Source of the DNA: Verrucomicrobiota bacterium
Lineage (GTDB): Bacteria > Verrucomicrobiota > Verrucomicrobiia > Verrucomicrobiales > Akkermansiaceae
Reading direction: 5' to 3'
DNA: 64,000 nucleotides
Assembly: GCA_017301995.1 (NCBI GenBank)
Contig: JAFLEH010000002.1
Coordinates: 36,839-100,838 of the forward strand
The position numbers and the translations under genes are program-made. Of the stretch, positions 25,079-34,700 are shown piece after piece. Below the pieces are notes generated by a model. The model saw only the letters and a list, made by a program, of their open reading frames with translations. It was not told where the DNA came from and searched no databases. Every line of letters begins with the position of its first letter. Position 1 is the first letter of the stretch.

Positions 25079-26293
25079 ATGAAAAAAATCATATGGCTTT
25101 TGATGTCGGCGCTGGCGGTTGGTCCGCTGGCGGCACAGGACGAGGAAATCCCGCTGCTGCGCCCCGAGGAAAAGGACGCGGTGGACGCGCAGGCGGTGGC
25201 GTTCAACAAGGCGCTCGAACCGGTGCTGGCGGACGCCGCCAAATCCACCGTGCGGGTGTGGGCTGGAAAGACCCGGCTTGCATACGGCACCGTGGTGGGC
25301 GACGGCCGGACCATCCTGACGAAATACAGCGAGGTGGCGCGCGGAGCAAACCGGTTGGTGGTGGATGGCGGCGCGGGTAACGCGCGTCCCGCCAAGATCA
25401 CCGGTGTCTATCAGGAAGAGGATATCGCCGTGCTGACAGTGGAGGGAGAGCCATTCGCTCCCGTCAAGTGGTATCGCGAACCGCTGAAGCTCGGCTCGTT
25501 TCTATCCGCCCCGCAGCCCGGCGGAAAGCCGGCCGCTTTCGGAGTGGTCAGCGTGCTGGAGCGCAGCCTGCGTGAAACCGACAAGGCCTATCTCGGCGTG
25601 ATGAGCGATTTCTCCTTCCCCGGCCCCGGCGTGAAAGTGAGCGAGGTCAAGGAGAACTCGGGTGCCGCCGCGGCCGGACTCCGTGAGGGAGATGTGATCA
25701 TGCGCCTCAACGGCAGGAAAATTTCCGGATTGTTGGAGATGCGCGCCGTGTTGAAAGACATCGAACCAAACGACAAGGTCGAGATCGATGTGGACAGGGG
25801 CGGGGAGTTTCTCACCCTCAAGGCGGTATTGGGGAATCGTCCGGACCTTCCGCAGTTTCCGAACCGACGCCTGAATACGATGGAACGGATGGGCACCGCG
25901 CTCAGCAAGGTCCGCGATGATTTTCCGAACGCCATCCAGACCGACATGCGGCCGAGTCCAAACCAAATTGGCGGCCCCGTGGTCGATCTGCAGGGCCGGG
26001 TGGTGGGCATCACGCTGGCCCGCACCGACCGCACGCGGTCGTTCGTCATGCCAGCCGACGCGGTCGCCAGAATGTTGGAGAAAAAGCCGATCGATCCGGC
26101 GGTTGCGAAAGTGGAACCCGAACCGCAGATGAACCGCGGGATGCTGCGGATGCGTCCCGGCCAGGGTGGAATGGTGCCTCCGGGAATTGTTCCGGCGGAT
26201 CCCGACCGGATGCGCCGCCACATCGATGACATGCAGCGTCTGATGGATACGATGCGCGAGGAGATGGAGCGTCTCGAGCAACTCAACCGTTGA
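25079..26293 (+). CDS. Degenerate HtrA-like protein (pseudoprotease) with PDZ and coiled coil
   Basis: 404 residues with signal peptide MKKIIWLLMSALAVGPLAAQ. The fold follows HtrA, but key residues are replaced: where TAAHV is expected there is TILTKYSEV, and where GDSGGP is expected there is NQIGGPVVDLQG, so the His and Ser positions are gone; an Asp remains in EEDIAVL. A PDZ domain (VKVSEVKENSGAAAAGLREG) lies between the two halves, an unusual order. The tail is Met/Pro-rich (MNRGMLRMRPGQGG) and ends in a coiled coil (MQRLMDTMREEMERLEQLNR). I infer a non-catalytic partner or regulator of the upstream protease. Confidence 0.75.
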   Translation: MKKIIWLLMSALAVGPLAAQDEEIPLLRPEEKDAVDAQAVAFNKALEPVLADAAKSTVRVWAGKTRLAYGTVVGDGRTILTKYSEVARGANRLVVDGGAGNARPAKITGVYQEEDIAVLTVEGEPFAPVKWYREPLKLGSFLSAPQPGGKPAAFGVVSVLERSLRETDKAYLGVMSDFSFPGPGVKVSEVKENSGAAAAGLREGDVIMRLNGRKISGLLEMRAVLKDIEPNDKVEIDVDRGGEFLTLKAVLGNRPDLPQFPNRRLNTMERMGTALSKVRDDFPNAIQTDMRPSPNQIGGPVVDLQGRVVGITLARTDRTRSFVMPADAVARMLEKKPIDPAVAKVEPEPQMNRGMLRMRPGQGGMVPPGIVPADPDRMRRHIDDMQRLMDTMREEMERLEQLNR

Positions 26294-26317
26294 TGCCACC
26301 GCGGAAATCCGGAGCCG

Positions 26318-27112
26318 ATGTTGCAGTATTCCAAGCAAGCCGACGAACGCCGCGAGGCGGGGCCTATCGAATGCTGGTGCCTGCACGGCGCCGTCGGCGC
26401 GGCAGGTGACTGGCGCGCCGTGGCGTCCGGTCTGGCGGCATCCGGAATCGGCAGCCGGGCGGTGGACCTGTGGCGCTTCCTCGCCTGCGGGCCGATGGGA
26501 CTGACGGATTTCGGCAAGGCGCTCAACGCGGAGGCGGGCGGCGAGGTTTTCCGCGGCAGCGGACGCGTTTTGATAGGCTATTCGATGGGCGGGCGTCTCG
26601 CGTTGCACGCGTTGTTGGAAACCCCGCATCCCTGGCAGGCAGCGGTCATTGTTTCCTCGCATCCGGGATTGGAGAACCCGGCGGAGCGGGCGGAAAGGAC
26701 CCGTGGCGATGCCGAGTGGGCGGCCCGCGCTTTTGCCGGGGATTGGGGGGCGTTCGTCTCCGCGTGGGACGCGCAGCCGGTGTTGGGCAACGCGCCCGTC
26801 CGCGATCCGGCGGCTTCGCGCCAACTCGCGCTGCGGCGGAGCGAGATCGCGCGGTCGTTCATGGATTGGTCGTTAGGAGCGCAGGAACCGCTCTGGAGCC
26901 GGTTGGGCGGGATCGGTGTGCCGGTGCTGTGGGTCGCCGGTGAAAAGGACTCGAAGTTTCGCGCGTTGGCCGAGCGTGCGGTTGGTTTGATCCCTAACGC
27001 GAGCCTCGCCGTGGCTCCGGCGGCCGGCCACCGGGTTCCTTGGGAGGCTCCGGAGTGGTTCGCGGCGACCGTCGCCGGATTTGCGAGATTGGGGAGCGTG
27101 CCGTCGGCTTGA
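26318..27112 (+). CDS. Alpha/beta hydrolase (MenH-like)
   Basis: 264 residues, soluble. Oxyanion/HG region WCLHGAVGAAGDW, nucleophile elbow GYSMGGRLALH (Ser), acid in VAGEKDSKF (Asp) and His in AAGHRVPWE. The GYSMGGRLAL elbow and overall size are typical of MenH (SHCHC synthase of menaquinone biosynthesis), but no other men gene is near, so the substrate is open. It begins 24 bp after the degenerate HtrA gene and ends 19 bp before the amidotransferase, so the four genes from 24046 may be one transcript. Confidence 0.75.
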   Translation: MLQYSKQADERREAGPIECWCLHGAVGAAGDWRAVASGLAASGIGSRAVDLWRFLACGPMGLTDFGKALNAEAGGEVFRGSGRVLIGYSMGGRLALHALLETPHPWQAAVIVSSHPGLENPAERAERTRGDAEWAARAFAGDWGAFVSAWDAQPVLGNAPVRDPAASRQLALRRSEIARSFMDWSLGAQEPLWSRLGGIGVPVLWVAGEKDSKFRALAERAVGLIPNASLAVAPAAGHRVPWEAPEWFAATVAGFARLGSVPSA

Positions 27113-27131
27113 TATTTGCCGGAGGCGTGCC

Positions 27132-27935
27132 ATGGTTGGCCCGACCATGAGCATGCCAGCCGCAAATCGCCGCCCGAAACGCAAAACCACACGACCGCTG
27201 ATCCTGGTTTCCGCGGATTTCGAACCCAAGGGGGTCGAGTTCGGCGATCCGTCGCTCAGTCTATCGTTGCGTTATCCGAAGGCATTGGCCGCTTGCGGCG
27301 GCGTGCCGCTGGTGATGCCGGTCACCGACGACGTGGCGGTGGTGGCGGAGTACGTCCGGCGCGCGGATGGGGTTTTGCTAACCGGAGGCGATGATTTGGA
27401 TCCGGAAATCTACGGAGCGGGATTGCCCGCCGGGATCAAGGCGAAGGCCCGCCAGACTCCGGATGGCGGGGCAAGGGACCGATTCGAGCTGATCGTCGTC
27501 GATGAGGTCCTGCGCCAGCGCAAGCCGCTGCTCGCAATCTGCCGCGGACACCAGTTGCTGAACGTCGCGCTCGGAGGAACGTTGTTTGTGGATCTCCCCA
27601 GCCAGAAACCATCGGAAACCCGGCACAGCCGGATGGATTGCAAAACCGACCCGGTCCACGATGTCCGTCTGGCGGCCGATAGTTTGTTAGCTAAACTCGC
27701 GGGCGCCCGCTCGATGGGCGTCAACAGCACCCACCACCAGGCCGTCAACCGGGTCGCGAAGAAGCTCCGCGCGGTGGCCAAGGGACCCGACGGAGTGGTT
27801 GAAGCCGTCGAAGAAAAACAACCCGGCGAACTCGCTCCGTTTTTGCTAGGCGTGCAGTTCCATCCCGAACGGCTGATGGACCGCTATCCGCAGCATCGCG
27901 CGATCTTCGAGGCGTTCATCGCGGCCTGTGGGTGA
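27132..27935 (+). CDS. Class I glutamine amidotransferase, PuuD-like (peptidase C26)
   Basis: 267 residues. Nucleophile Cys in LLAICRGHQLLNVALGG (C137), His and Glu in GVQFHPERL (H244, E246). SMGVNSTHHQAVNRV and LTGGDDLDPEIYG are typical of gamma-glutamyl-gamma-aminobutyrate hydrolases, which release GABA in the glutamylated putrescine route. The start at 27132 is favoured by GGAGG at 27121-27125, 6 bp upstream; 27147 is an alternative. The gene converges with an N-carbamoylputrescine amidase-like gene, which strengthens but does not prove a polyamine role. Confidence 0.85.
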   Translation: MVGPTMSMPAANRRPKRKTTRPLILVSADFEPKGVEFGDPSLSLSLRYPKALAACGGVPLVMPVTDDVAVVAEYVRRADGVLLTGGDDLDPEIYGAGLPAGIKAKARQTPDGGARDRFELIVVDEVLRQRKPLLAICRGHQLLNVALGGTLFVDLPSQKPSETRHSRMDCKTDPVHDVRLAADSLLAKLAGARSMGVNSTHHQAVNRVAKKLRAVAKGPDGVVEAVEEKQPGELAPFLLGVQFHPERLMDRYPQHRAIFEAFIAACG

Positions 27936-27975
27936 GCGCCGGGTTTTCCTGGGGCCGAATCGCTCCTTTGCAGGG

Positions 27976-28833
27976 CTATTCCCGCCATCTTTTCGTTAGA
28001 TCGCCGTAGGCGTCGATCCGCCGGTCGCGGAAAAACGGCCAGATGCGGCGGAAGTCGTCGATCGAGGCGAAATCGAGATCGTGAAACAGAATCTCCTCGC
28101 GGTCGGTGGACGCTTTGGCGATGATCTCGCCGTAGGGATTGGCGACGAACGAGCGTCCCCAGAATTCGGTGTCGCCTTCGGTGCCGGTGCGGTTGATGGC
28201 GGCCACGTAGCAGCCGTTGGCCACGGCGTGGCCGCGCTGGACGGTTTCCCAAGCGCAATGTTGGGCATCGCCGAGCGTCGGTTTTTCCTCGGGCAGCCAG
28301 CCGATGGCGGTCGGATAGAGAATCAGTTGGGCACCGCCGAGAGCCATCAGCCGGGCGGCTTCCGGATACCATTGGTCCCAACAAATCAGCACGCCGATGC
28401 GCCCGTGGCGGGTGTTCCATACCGGCCAACCGCTGTCACCGGGGGTGAAGTAGAATTTTTCCTCGAACGCCGGATCCTGCGGGATATGCGATTTCCGGTA
28501 GAGTCCCAACAGGGTTCCGTCCGCGTCGTGGACGGCGGCGGTGTTGTGATAGAGTCCGGGGCCGCGGTGCTCGAAAAGCGAGGAAACGAGGACCACGCCG
28601 AGTTCGGCCGCCAGCGCGCCGAGCCGGTCGGTGACCGGGCCGGGAAGGGGATCGGCCAGATCGAATCGCGCCGGATCCTGGATGGTGCAGAAGTAGGGTG
28701 TTAGGAAAAGCTCCTGGGTGGCGATGATCCGCGCGCCCCCGGCCGCCGCCCGGCGGATGAGGGATTCGTGGTGGTCGAAAGCTTCGGTTTTCGAGGCGAA
28801 CGTCCCGGACTGGAGCAAGGCAAGGCGCGGCAT
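27976..28833 (-). CDS. aguB: Carbon-nitrogen hydrolase, N-carbamoylputrescine amidase-like
   Basis: 285 residues. Nitrilase superfamily triad: E41 in ATQELFLTPYF, K114 in LYRKSHIPQD, C151 in LICWDQWYPEAARL. The family converts N-carbamoylputrescine to putrescine, CO2 and ammonia in the agmatine route. The sequence around the triad (YFCTIQDP, GWPVWNTRHGRIGVLICWDQ) fits AguB closely. The start MPRLALLQSG was chosen because the upstream frame runs through the palindromic spacer. No agmatine deiminase (aguA) is in the window. It is divergent from the MFS gene across a 260-bp spacer. Confidence 0.88.
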   Translation of the reverse strand: MPRLALLQSGTFASKTEAFDHHESLIRRAAAGGARIIATQELFLTPYFCTIQDPARFDLADPLPGPVTDRLGALAAELGVVLVSSLFEHRGPGLYHNTAAVHDADGTLLGLYRKSHIPQDPAFEEKFYFTPGDSGWPVWNTRHGRIGVLICWDQWYPEAARLMALGGAQLILYPTAIGWLPEEKPTLGDAQHCAWETVQRGHAVANGCYVAAINRTGTEGDTEFWGRSFVANPYGEIIAKASTDREEILFHDLDFASIDDFRRIWPFFRDRRIDAYGDLTKRWRE

Positions 28834-28896
28834 GGGGGGAGCTTGCCACGGGTGGCGCAGCGGGAAAAGCGCGAAATGAGGGATGCGATGGCCCAG

Positions 28897-29008
28897 GGTG
28901 GCGCGGCACCGCCGGGGCCGCAGGAGAATGAGGGGAGAATGGGTGGAGCGTCCGCAATCAGTCATTCTCCGGTTCATTCTCGTGCGCTCTCGGCGAGAGC
29001 GCGCCACC
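28897..29008. repeat. 112-bp nested palindrome between divergent genes
   Basis: Outer arms GGTGGCGCG (28897-28905) and CGCGCCACC (29000-29008) are exact complements. Inside, 28923-28941 pairs with 28963-28981 (GAGAATG...GGAGAATG against CATTCTCC...CATTCTC) with small bulges. The right side also holds a perfect hairpin GCGCTCTC-GGC-GAGAGCGC at 28984-29002. It resembles a REP/BIME-type element. It sits in the spacer between aguB and the MFS gene and may overlap their promoters. Confidence 0.75.
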
Positions 29009-29093
29009 CGCGAGAGGGGCCTGCCCATTGCTCTCGGATCGCGCTTGCGCGGTTGGCGAATCTGGCTGAGACTCCGGCTTTCTGCCTCCCAAG

Positions 29094-30677
29094 ATGTCCG
29101 CTCTATCCGAATCCACTCTCCAACCTCCAGCCGGTTCTCCGGTTGGGGCCGGGTGGTTCGCGGCGGCTTGCAAGGCCTTTGCAGCCGCTGTTGTGGGTGC
29201 CGGCGTGGGTGGACTGGCGTGGAGGGTCAATTTGGGGCTTTGGCCGTCGGTTATCGTGGCGCTGGCGGTGTTTGGGGTGGGGATATATGCCGCGCTGAAA
29301 CTGGCGGGATCGCCGCGCGAGTTGTGGCTCACGTTTTCGGTGAAACTGGCGACGGTGACGGCCTACAAGCTGATCGCGGTGGTGCTGGTGAGCTTCCTGA
29401 TGAAGGATTGCGGGCTGAAGGACTCGGAGGCGCAGTGGGTGTTCGGGATCTGGGGGGTGTTCATGTCGATCAGCACGCTGGTGAGCGGTTCTCTAACCGA
29501 CACGCTGGGGGTGCGCCGCACATTGATGTTAGGTCTCGGGATTTGTCTGGTGACGCGGATGGTGATGCTGGCCAGCGTGAACCCCTGGGTGGTGCTGGTG
29601 TGCGGCCTGATTCCGCTGGGAGTGGGTGAGGCGTTGTGTACACCGGTTTTGGCCGCCGCAACGCGGCAATACACCACGGCGGCGCAGCGGTCGGTGGCGT
29701 TTTCGGTGTTTTACGCGGTGCTGAATCTGGGCTTCATGTTCGCCTATTTCGTGCGCGACGGCGTGCAATCGGCCGGCGACGCGGGCGGGATGATGGCGCT
29801 GGGGGGAGTGGATCTGAGCGTGAGGCGGGTGCTGATTCTGGTGAGCTTCGCGATGGAGTTGTTGGCGGTGCCGGTGGTGTTTTGGCTGCGCGAGCCGATT
29901 AGGGAAATCGAGGCTGGCGGGGGATCATGGATTGGAACCGTGAAGGCCACCGCGAAGGAAACCGGGCGGTTGTTCGCGGCGCTGTTCCGGCACGAGGAAT
30001 TCAAGCGCCTGCTGTTGTTTTTGCTGCTGATCGGCTTGCTCAAGATCGTGTTCAACATTATGGACGCGGTTCTTCCGACGTTCGCCGAACGCGAGATCGG
30101 CGCGGAGGGAGCCGCGCGGGTCGGGCGGCTCAATGCGGTCAACAGCATCGCAATCATGATTCTTGCTCCGGTGGTGGGCGGCCTAACCCGGAAATTCTCG
30201 GCGTATTCGATGGTGGTGTTCGGCGGCATGCTGACCGCGCTGTCGTTTTCCTTCATGATCGTGCCCGCGGATTGGTTTGGTGGGGTAGCGGAAGGTTGGC
30301 TCGGGCAATGGTTCGGGCACGGTTATCTCGCACTAACCGGGAGTGTCCATCCCTATCTGGTGATGATTCTGTTTTGGCAGATCGCGTTTTCGGTTGGGGA
30401 GGCGTTTTATTCGCCCCGGGTATATGAATACGCGGTATCGATCGCTCCGAAGGGGCAGGAGGCATCCTATGCGTCGCTTTCGGTGGTGCCGCTGCTGATG
30501 GGCAAACTGATCAACAGCGCGGCATTCGCGGGGTTGCTAACAGCCTACTGCCCGGAGGAAGGTCCTCGGAATCCCGGCATGATGTGGACCTGGATCGGCC
30601 TGTTGGTGCTGTTGGCGCCGGTGGGGTTGCTGGTGTTCCGGCGATTCATCCGGGTGAAGGAAGAGGGTCGGGAATGA
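29094..30677 (+). CDS. MFS transporter
   Basis: 527 residues with about twelve hydrophobic segments. MFS hallmarks: SGSLTDTLGVRRTLMLG in the loop after the second or third helix, and a symmetric second half starting near residue 300 (RLLLFLLLIGLLKIVFNIMD). The first about 100 residues add two extra hydrophobic stretches (AAACKAFAAAVVGAGVGGL, SVIVALAVFGVGIYAALKL). Substrate cannot be read; the layout with charged central loops is like peptide (POT) or sugar-phosphate transporters. All four CTA codons found here precede ACN. It is divergent from aguB and convergent with the zinc-ribbon gene (9-bp gap). Confidence 0.85.
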   Translation: MSALSESTLQPPAGSPVGAGWFAAACKAFAAAVVGAGVGGLAWRVNLGLWPSVIVALAVFGVGIYAALKLAGSPRELWLTFSVKLATVTAYKLIAVVLVSFLMKDCGLKDSEAQWVFGIWGVFMSISTLVSGSLTDTLGVRRTLMLGLGICLVTRMVMLASVNPWVVLVCGLIPLGVGEALCTPVLAAATRQYTTAAQRSVAFSVFYAVLNLGFMFAYFVRDGVQSAGDAGGMMALGGVDLSVRRVLILVSFAMELLAVPVVFWLREPIREIEAGGGSWIGTVKATAKETGRLFAALFRHEEFKRLLLFLLLIGLLKIVFNIMDAVLPTFAEREIGAEGAARVGRLNAVNSIAIMILAPVVGGLTRKFSAYSMVVFGGMLTALSFSFMIVPADWFGGVAEGWLGQWFGHGYLALTGSVHPYLVMILFWQIAFSVGEAFYSPRVYEYAVSIAPKGQEASYASLSVVPLLMGKLINSAAFAGLLTAYCPEEGPRNPGMMWTWIGLLVLLAPVGLLVFRRFIRVKEEGRE

Positions 30678-30686
30678 GACGTAAAT

Positions 30687-31394
30687 TCACTCCGCGGCGT
30701 AAAGAATGCGGCCGCAGTTTTCGCACTGGGCGATTTCCTGGGCCGCCTGGGCCCGGATCACGCTGGAGGCGATGAGTTTCATGTGGCAGCCGCCACACTT
30801 GCCTTCGTTGAGCGGTGCCACGGCCACACCCGCCTTGGTGCGCATCAGGCGCTCGTAGAGTGTTAGGGCGGATTCGTTGGGAACCTGCGCGGCGAGGTTG
30901 GCGCGCTCGGCGGTCAGTTCGGAGACCTCGGTTTCCATCCGTTCGCGGCGCGTCTTGATCGAGGCCAGATCCTCCTGCACGAGTTGCTGGGTGTGGGCCA
31001 GAGCCGCCTTCGCCGCCGCTTGGGTGGCTCGTGCCTGGTCCACTTCCTCCATGGCCTCGAGTTCCTTGGTCTCGAGGTCGTCGATTTCCTTTTCGTAGCG
31101 CGCGATTTCGTGGTTGAACGCCTGGTATTCGTCGTTCTTCCGCGTCTCGAACTGCTGGATTTTCAGACGCTTGATCGTGGTTTTGCGCGTCTCGGTTTCC
31201 ATATCGATCTTCTTCACCTTGATGTCCAGGGCGACGAGGGCCTCGTGGGCCTTGGCCACCGCGGCTTCGTCGGCCGCCAACTTGGACTTCGCGCGGGTTT
31301 CATCGGCGGGGAGTTTCTCCAAATCCTTCGAAAGGGTCAGGAGACGGCGGTCACGATCTTGAAGGATCAACAGGGCGCGGACTTCGGGAAGCAT
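30687..31394 (-). CDS. Coiled-coil protein with C4 zinc ribbon (DUF164/CT398-like)
   Basis: 235 residues. A long antiparallel coiled coil (about residues 10-180, e.g. EVDQARATQAAAKAALAHTQ) is followed by a four-Cys zinc ribbon: CGGCHMKL and CENCGRILY. Members (CT398 in Chlamydia, HP0958 in Helicobacter) bind sigma54 or flagellar/secretion partners in those organisms; a general function in this phylum is not known. The start MLPEVRALL was chosen because the upstream frame is a proline-rich shadow. Confidence 0.85.
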   Translation of the reverse strand: MLPEVRALLILQDRDRRLLTLSKDLEKLPADETRAKSKLAADEAAVAKAHEALVALDIKVKKIDMETETRKTTIKRLKIQQFETRKNDEYQAFNHEIARYEKEIDDLETKELEAMEEVDQARATQAAAKAALAHTQQLVQEDLASIKTRRERMETEVSELTAERANLAAQVPNESALTLYERLMRTKAGVAVAPLNEGKCGGCHMKLIASSVIRAQAAQEIAQCENCGRILYAAE

Positions 31395-31746
31395 CGGCGC
31401 AAGGGTAAATGCCGGCACAGCCGGGTCAAGCGGGAAGTTTGGAGGTTTCGGTGCCAATGGCGGATTTTGGCTTGGTTCCCGGACAGCGGCGGATTGTCCC
31501 GTGGTGGCAGGCGGATTTCCACCGCTGCAACTCTGAGAACCGCTGAAGGCACTGATATTTCCGACCGACGGCACCGAAGGTGCCCGTTGTTCCACCGGCA
31601 AACCCGTTTCTGGATCTTGGGGTTATCCACGCAACGAAGCGGGCTTCTGATGGAGATGCGATGGACACACTGGCCAAGGTGCGGGCGCCATATTCCATGC
31701 ATCGGGATAGGTTGCATGGAAACGGGTAGAGTAAGTCCCCCTCCAA
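31395..31746. other. Gene-free spacer with short palindrome
   Basis: No gene seen. A perfect hairpin GGCACC-GAA-GGTGCC lies at 31570-31584. A lone DnaA-box-like TTATCCACG occurs at about 31622. The spacer separates the start of the zinc-ribbon gene from the end of the DUF1549/DUF1553 gene, both on the minus strand, so it should hold the zinc-ribbon gene's promoter; I could not place hexamers. Confidence 0.5.
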
Positions 31747-34700
31747 TCACCTTGTCAGCGTTTCGTCGAGGTTTAGGATCTGGCTGGCGGTTAGGGTCCA
31801 GGCCGCGAGTTCGGGTGCGGGGATGGTGGCGTCCGGCGGGGTGGCTCCGATGGCGATGAGGGCTTTGGCGTCTTCCGGTTTGGCGGTGAACGCGGCCATG
31901 GATTGGCCGAGTGACTTGGTTAGAATGGGGCGTTCCTCACCGGTGAGCGGGCGGCCGAGCAGGCGGGTGGTGATGAAATCAAGGCGGGCTGCGGGATCGG
32001 CGGAGGCCTTGATCGCGTGGGCGGCGATCTGCCGGGATGCCTCGACGAACTGCGGGTCGTTGAGCATGACCAGCGATTGGAGCGGGGTGTTGGTGCGTTC
32101 GCGGCGCACGCAGGTGACCTCGCGGACCGGGGCGTTGAGAATTTCCATCGATGGCGGCGGCGCGGTGCGTTTCCAAAACGTGTAGAGCGAGCGCCGATAG
32201 AGCGAGGTACCTTCGTCCGCCTTGTAGTTCCGGGTGTTGGACTCCTTCATGGCCACGGCCTCCCAAATGCCATCGGGTTGATAGGGTTTCACCGAGGGGC
32301 CGCCGACCTGCGGGGCGAGCAATTCGGATGCGGCAAGCGCCATGTCGCGGATCGACTCGGCGTCCAAGCGGTTGCGCGGGCCGCGGGCCAGCAGCCGGTT
32401 GTAGGGGTCTTTTTCGAGTTTGTCCGGGCTGATGGCGGCGGATTGCCGATAGGTGGCCGAGGTGACGATGAGCTTGAGAATGTGGCGGGGATTCCAACCG
32501 GAGTCCATAAACTCGGTGGCCAGCCAATCCAGCAACAGCGGATGACTCGGCCGCGCGCCCATGATGCCGAAATCCTCGGCCGTTTCGACGATTCCGGTGC
32601 CGAAACATTGTTGCCAGAAGCGGTTGACCGTGACCCGCGCGGGCAGCGGATTCGTGCGCGAAACCAGCCATTCCGCGAGGCCCAACCGGTTGCGGGGGGC
32701 CTTTTCGGGAAGCGGGGGCAGCGCGGCGGGCACGTTGGCGGCGACTTTCTCGCCCTTGGCCGAATAGACGCCGCGCGCGAGCATGTGGGTCTCCGGCGTG
32801 CTGTTCGGGCGTTCCTGCATGACCAGGGAAACGGATCCGCGGGAGCGGATTTCCTGCTGTTCCTTGGTCACGGCGGCGATCTTGTCACGGAGTTCCTTGG
32901 ATGGCGGGTCGATGGTGGCGAGGAAATGCTGATAGAGTGTTTCGGTCTGCTGCGGCGTCCGCTGGTCGGCCGGAGTGGCCAGAATCCGCGCGAGTCCGCC
33001 ATCTCCGCCCAGCGCGGATACCTCGGCCGCGGTTAGGGCGCGGCGATAGAAGCGGAAATCCTGCATCGCCACCACGCCGGCCAGGCGGTTGACGTCGCCA
33101 TGGCGCGCACCTAACCGGAGCGGCACGCCGGCGGTCGGATTGGCGCCCAGCGAAGACGCCTGCACGGCGGGCGTCACCGGTTTGCCGTTCAGATAGAGCG
33201 TCATGGTTTCAGGCGAAGGCTTGGTGCCGTCGAACACCACCATCACATGATGCCACTGGCCGGAAGCGAGCGGTTCGGGGGTGACGATCTTGTTCGCCTT
33301 GTCCTGCCACTGATCGATGATATGCGAACCGATTTTCCCGCCTTCCAGCCAAAGGTCCCAGCCGCGGAACGCCTGACCGGGATCCATCCGCGCGATGATC
33401 GCTCCGTTGGGAGCGCCTTCGACATAAACAAGCGCGCCGAAGCTGACCCGGTCGCCGCGCGCGAATGCGGTTAGGTCGCCAAGGTCGGCGGTGGCGGAGT
33501 TCACCAGAATGGCCTTGCCGAGCGGTCCGTCCCGCCGCTGGAATGGAGCGGTCCATTCGAGCGGTTTGCCATCGGCGGTGCCGTGAAGCGGCCCGTCGGA
33601 TTCGGTTAGCGGGAGATGGAGCGAAAGTGCGGAGGAGGTGTCAGCGATGGTTGCCGGGGTGGCGGTGGCGAGCCACTTTCCGAAATCGGGCTTTGCCTGT
33701 GTCGCGCGGGCTTTCAGCGCGTTCTGATGGGCGGCGAGTTCGCCGGGAATGGCATCCCAACGGGCGCGCTCGGCGGCGGGCGGGACGAAAATGTTGGGTG
33801 GATGTTCGGCGTTGTTGCCGTCCATCGCGTTCATCGTGGTGTTGCGGAAAAACGCGGCGAACGAATAGAAGTCCCGCATCGATAGCGGGTCGAACTTGTG
33901 GTCGTGGCACGACGCGCAGCCCGCTGTGAGTCCGAGCCAAACCGCCGAGACCGTATCGACCCGGTCTTTGGCGTAAATCGCGTCGTACTCCTCGGCGATT
34001 GCTCCGCCCTCGCCGGTGGTGGGCAGGCAGCGGTTGAAACCGGTGGCCACCTTTTGATCGAGCGTGGCGTTTGGCAGCAGGTCGCCGGCGAGCTGTTCGA
34101 CCGTGAACTTGTCCCACGGCATATTCTGTTGGAACGCGCGGATCACCCAGTCGCGGAACGGCCAGATCGCGCGGTAGTTGTCGATGTGGATGCCGTGGGT
34201 GTCCGCATAGCGCGCGGCGTCCAGCCAGATGCGCGCCTGATGCTCGGCGGCGGCGGTGGAGGCCAGCAATTCGTCCGCCGCGGTGGCGATGGCTTTGGCT
34301 TCATCCGCCTGCGCGGATTTGACGAAGGCATCGAGTTCGGCTGGGGCGGGCGGCATTCCGGTTAGGTCAAAGCGCATGCGCCGATAGAACCGCCGGAGAT
34401 CCTCGGGCGGGTTGGGCTGCAGTTTCTCCCTCTCCAAGCGGTCGGCCACGAAGTGATCGATCGGATTGCGCGCCCATCCCGCGCCAGCGGTCGGAACGGC
34501 GGGTTTGGCGGGTGGAATCAGCGCCCAGTGCGCCTGATACACGGCCCCTTGTTCGACCCAGCGTTCCAACAGCGCCAATTCGCGGGGCTTGAGTGTTTTG
34601 TGAGACTTTGGCGGAGGCATCACCACATCCGGATCAGTGGATTTGATGACCTTGATAAACTCCGACGCCTGCGGATCGCCCTTGACGATGACCGGTTTGC

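Noticed and set aside
31619..31632. DnaA-box-like TTATCCACG as a sign of oriC
   Set aside because: Single site, no cluster, no AT-rich region and no dnaA nearby.
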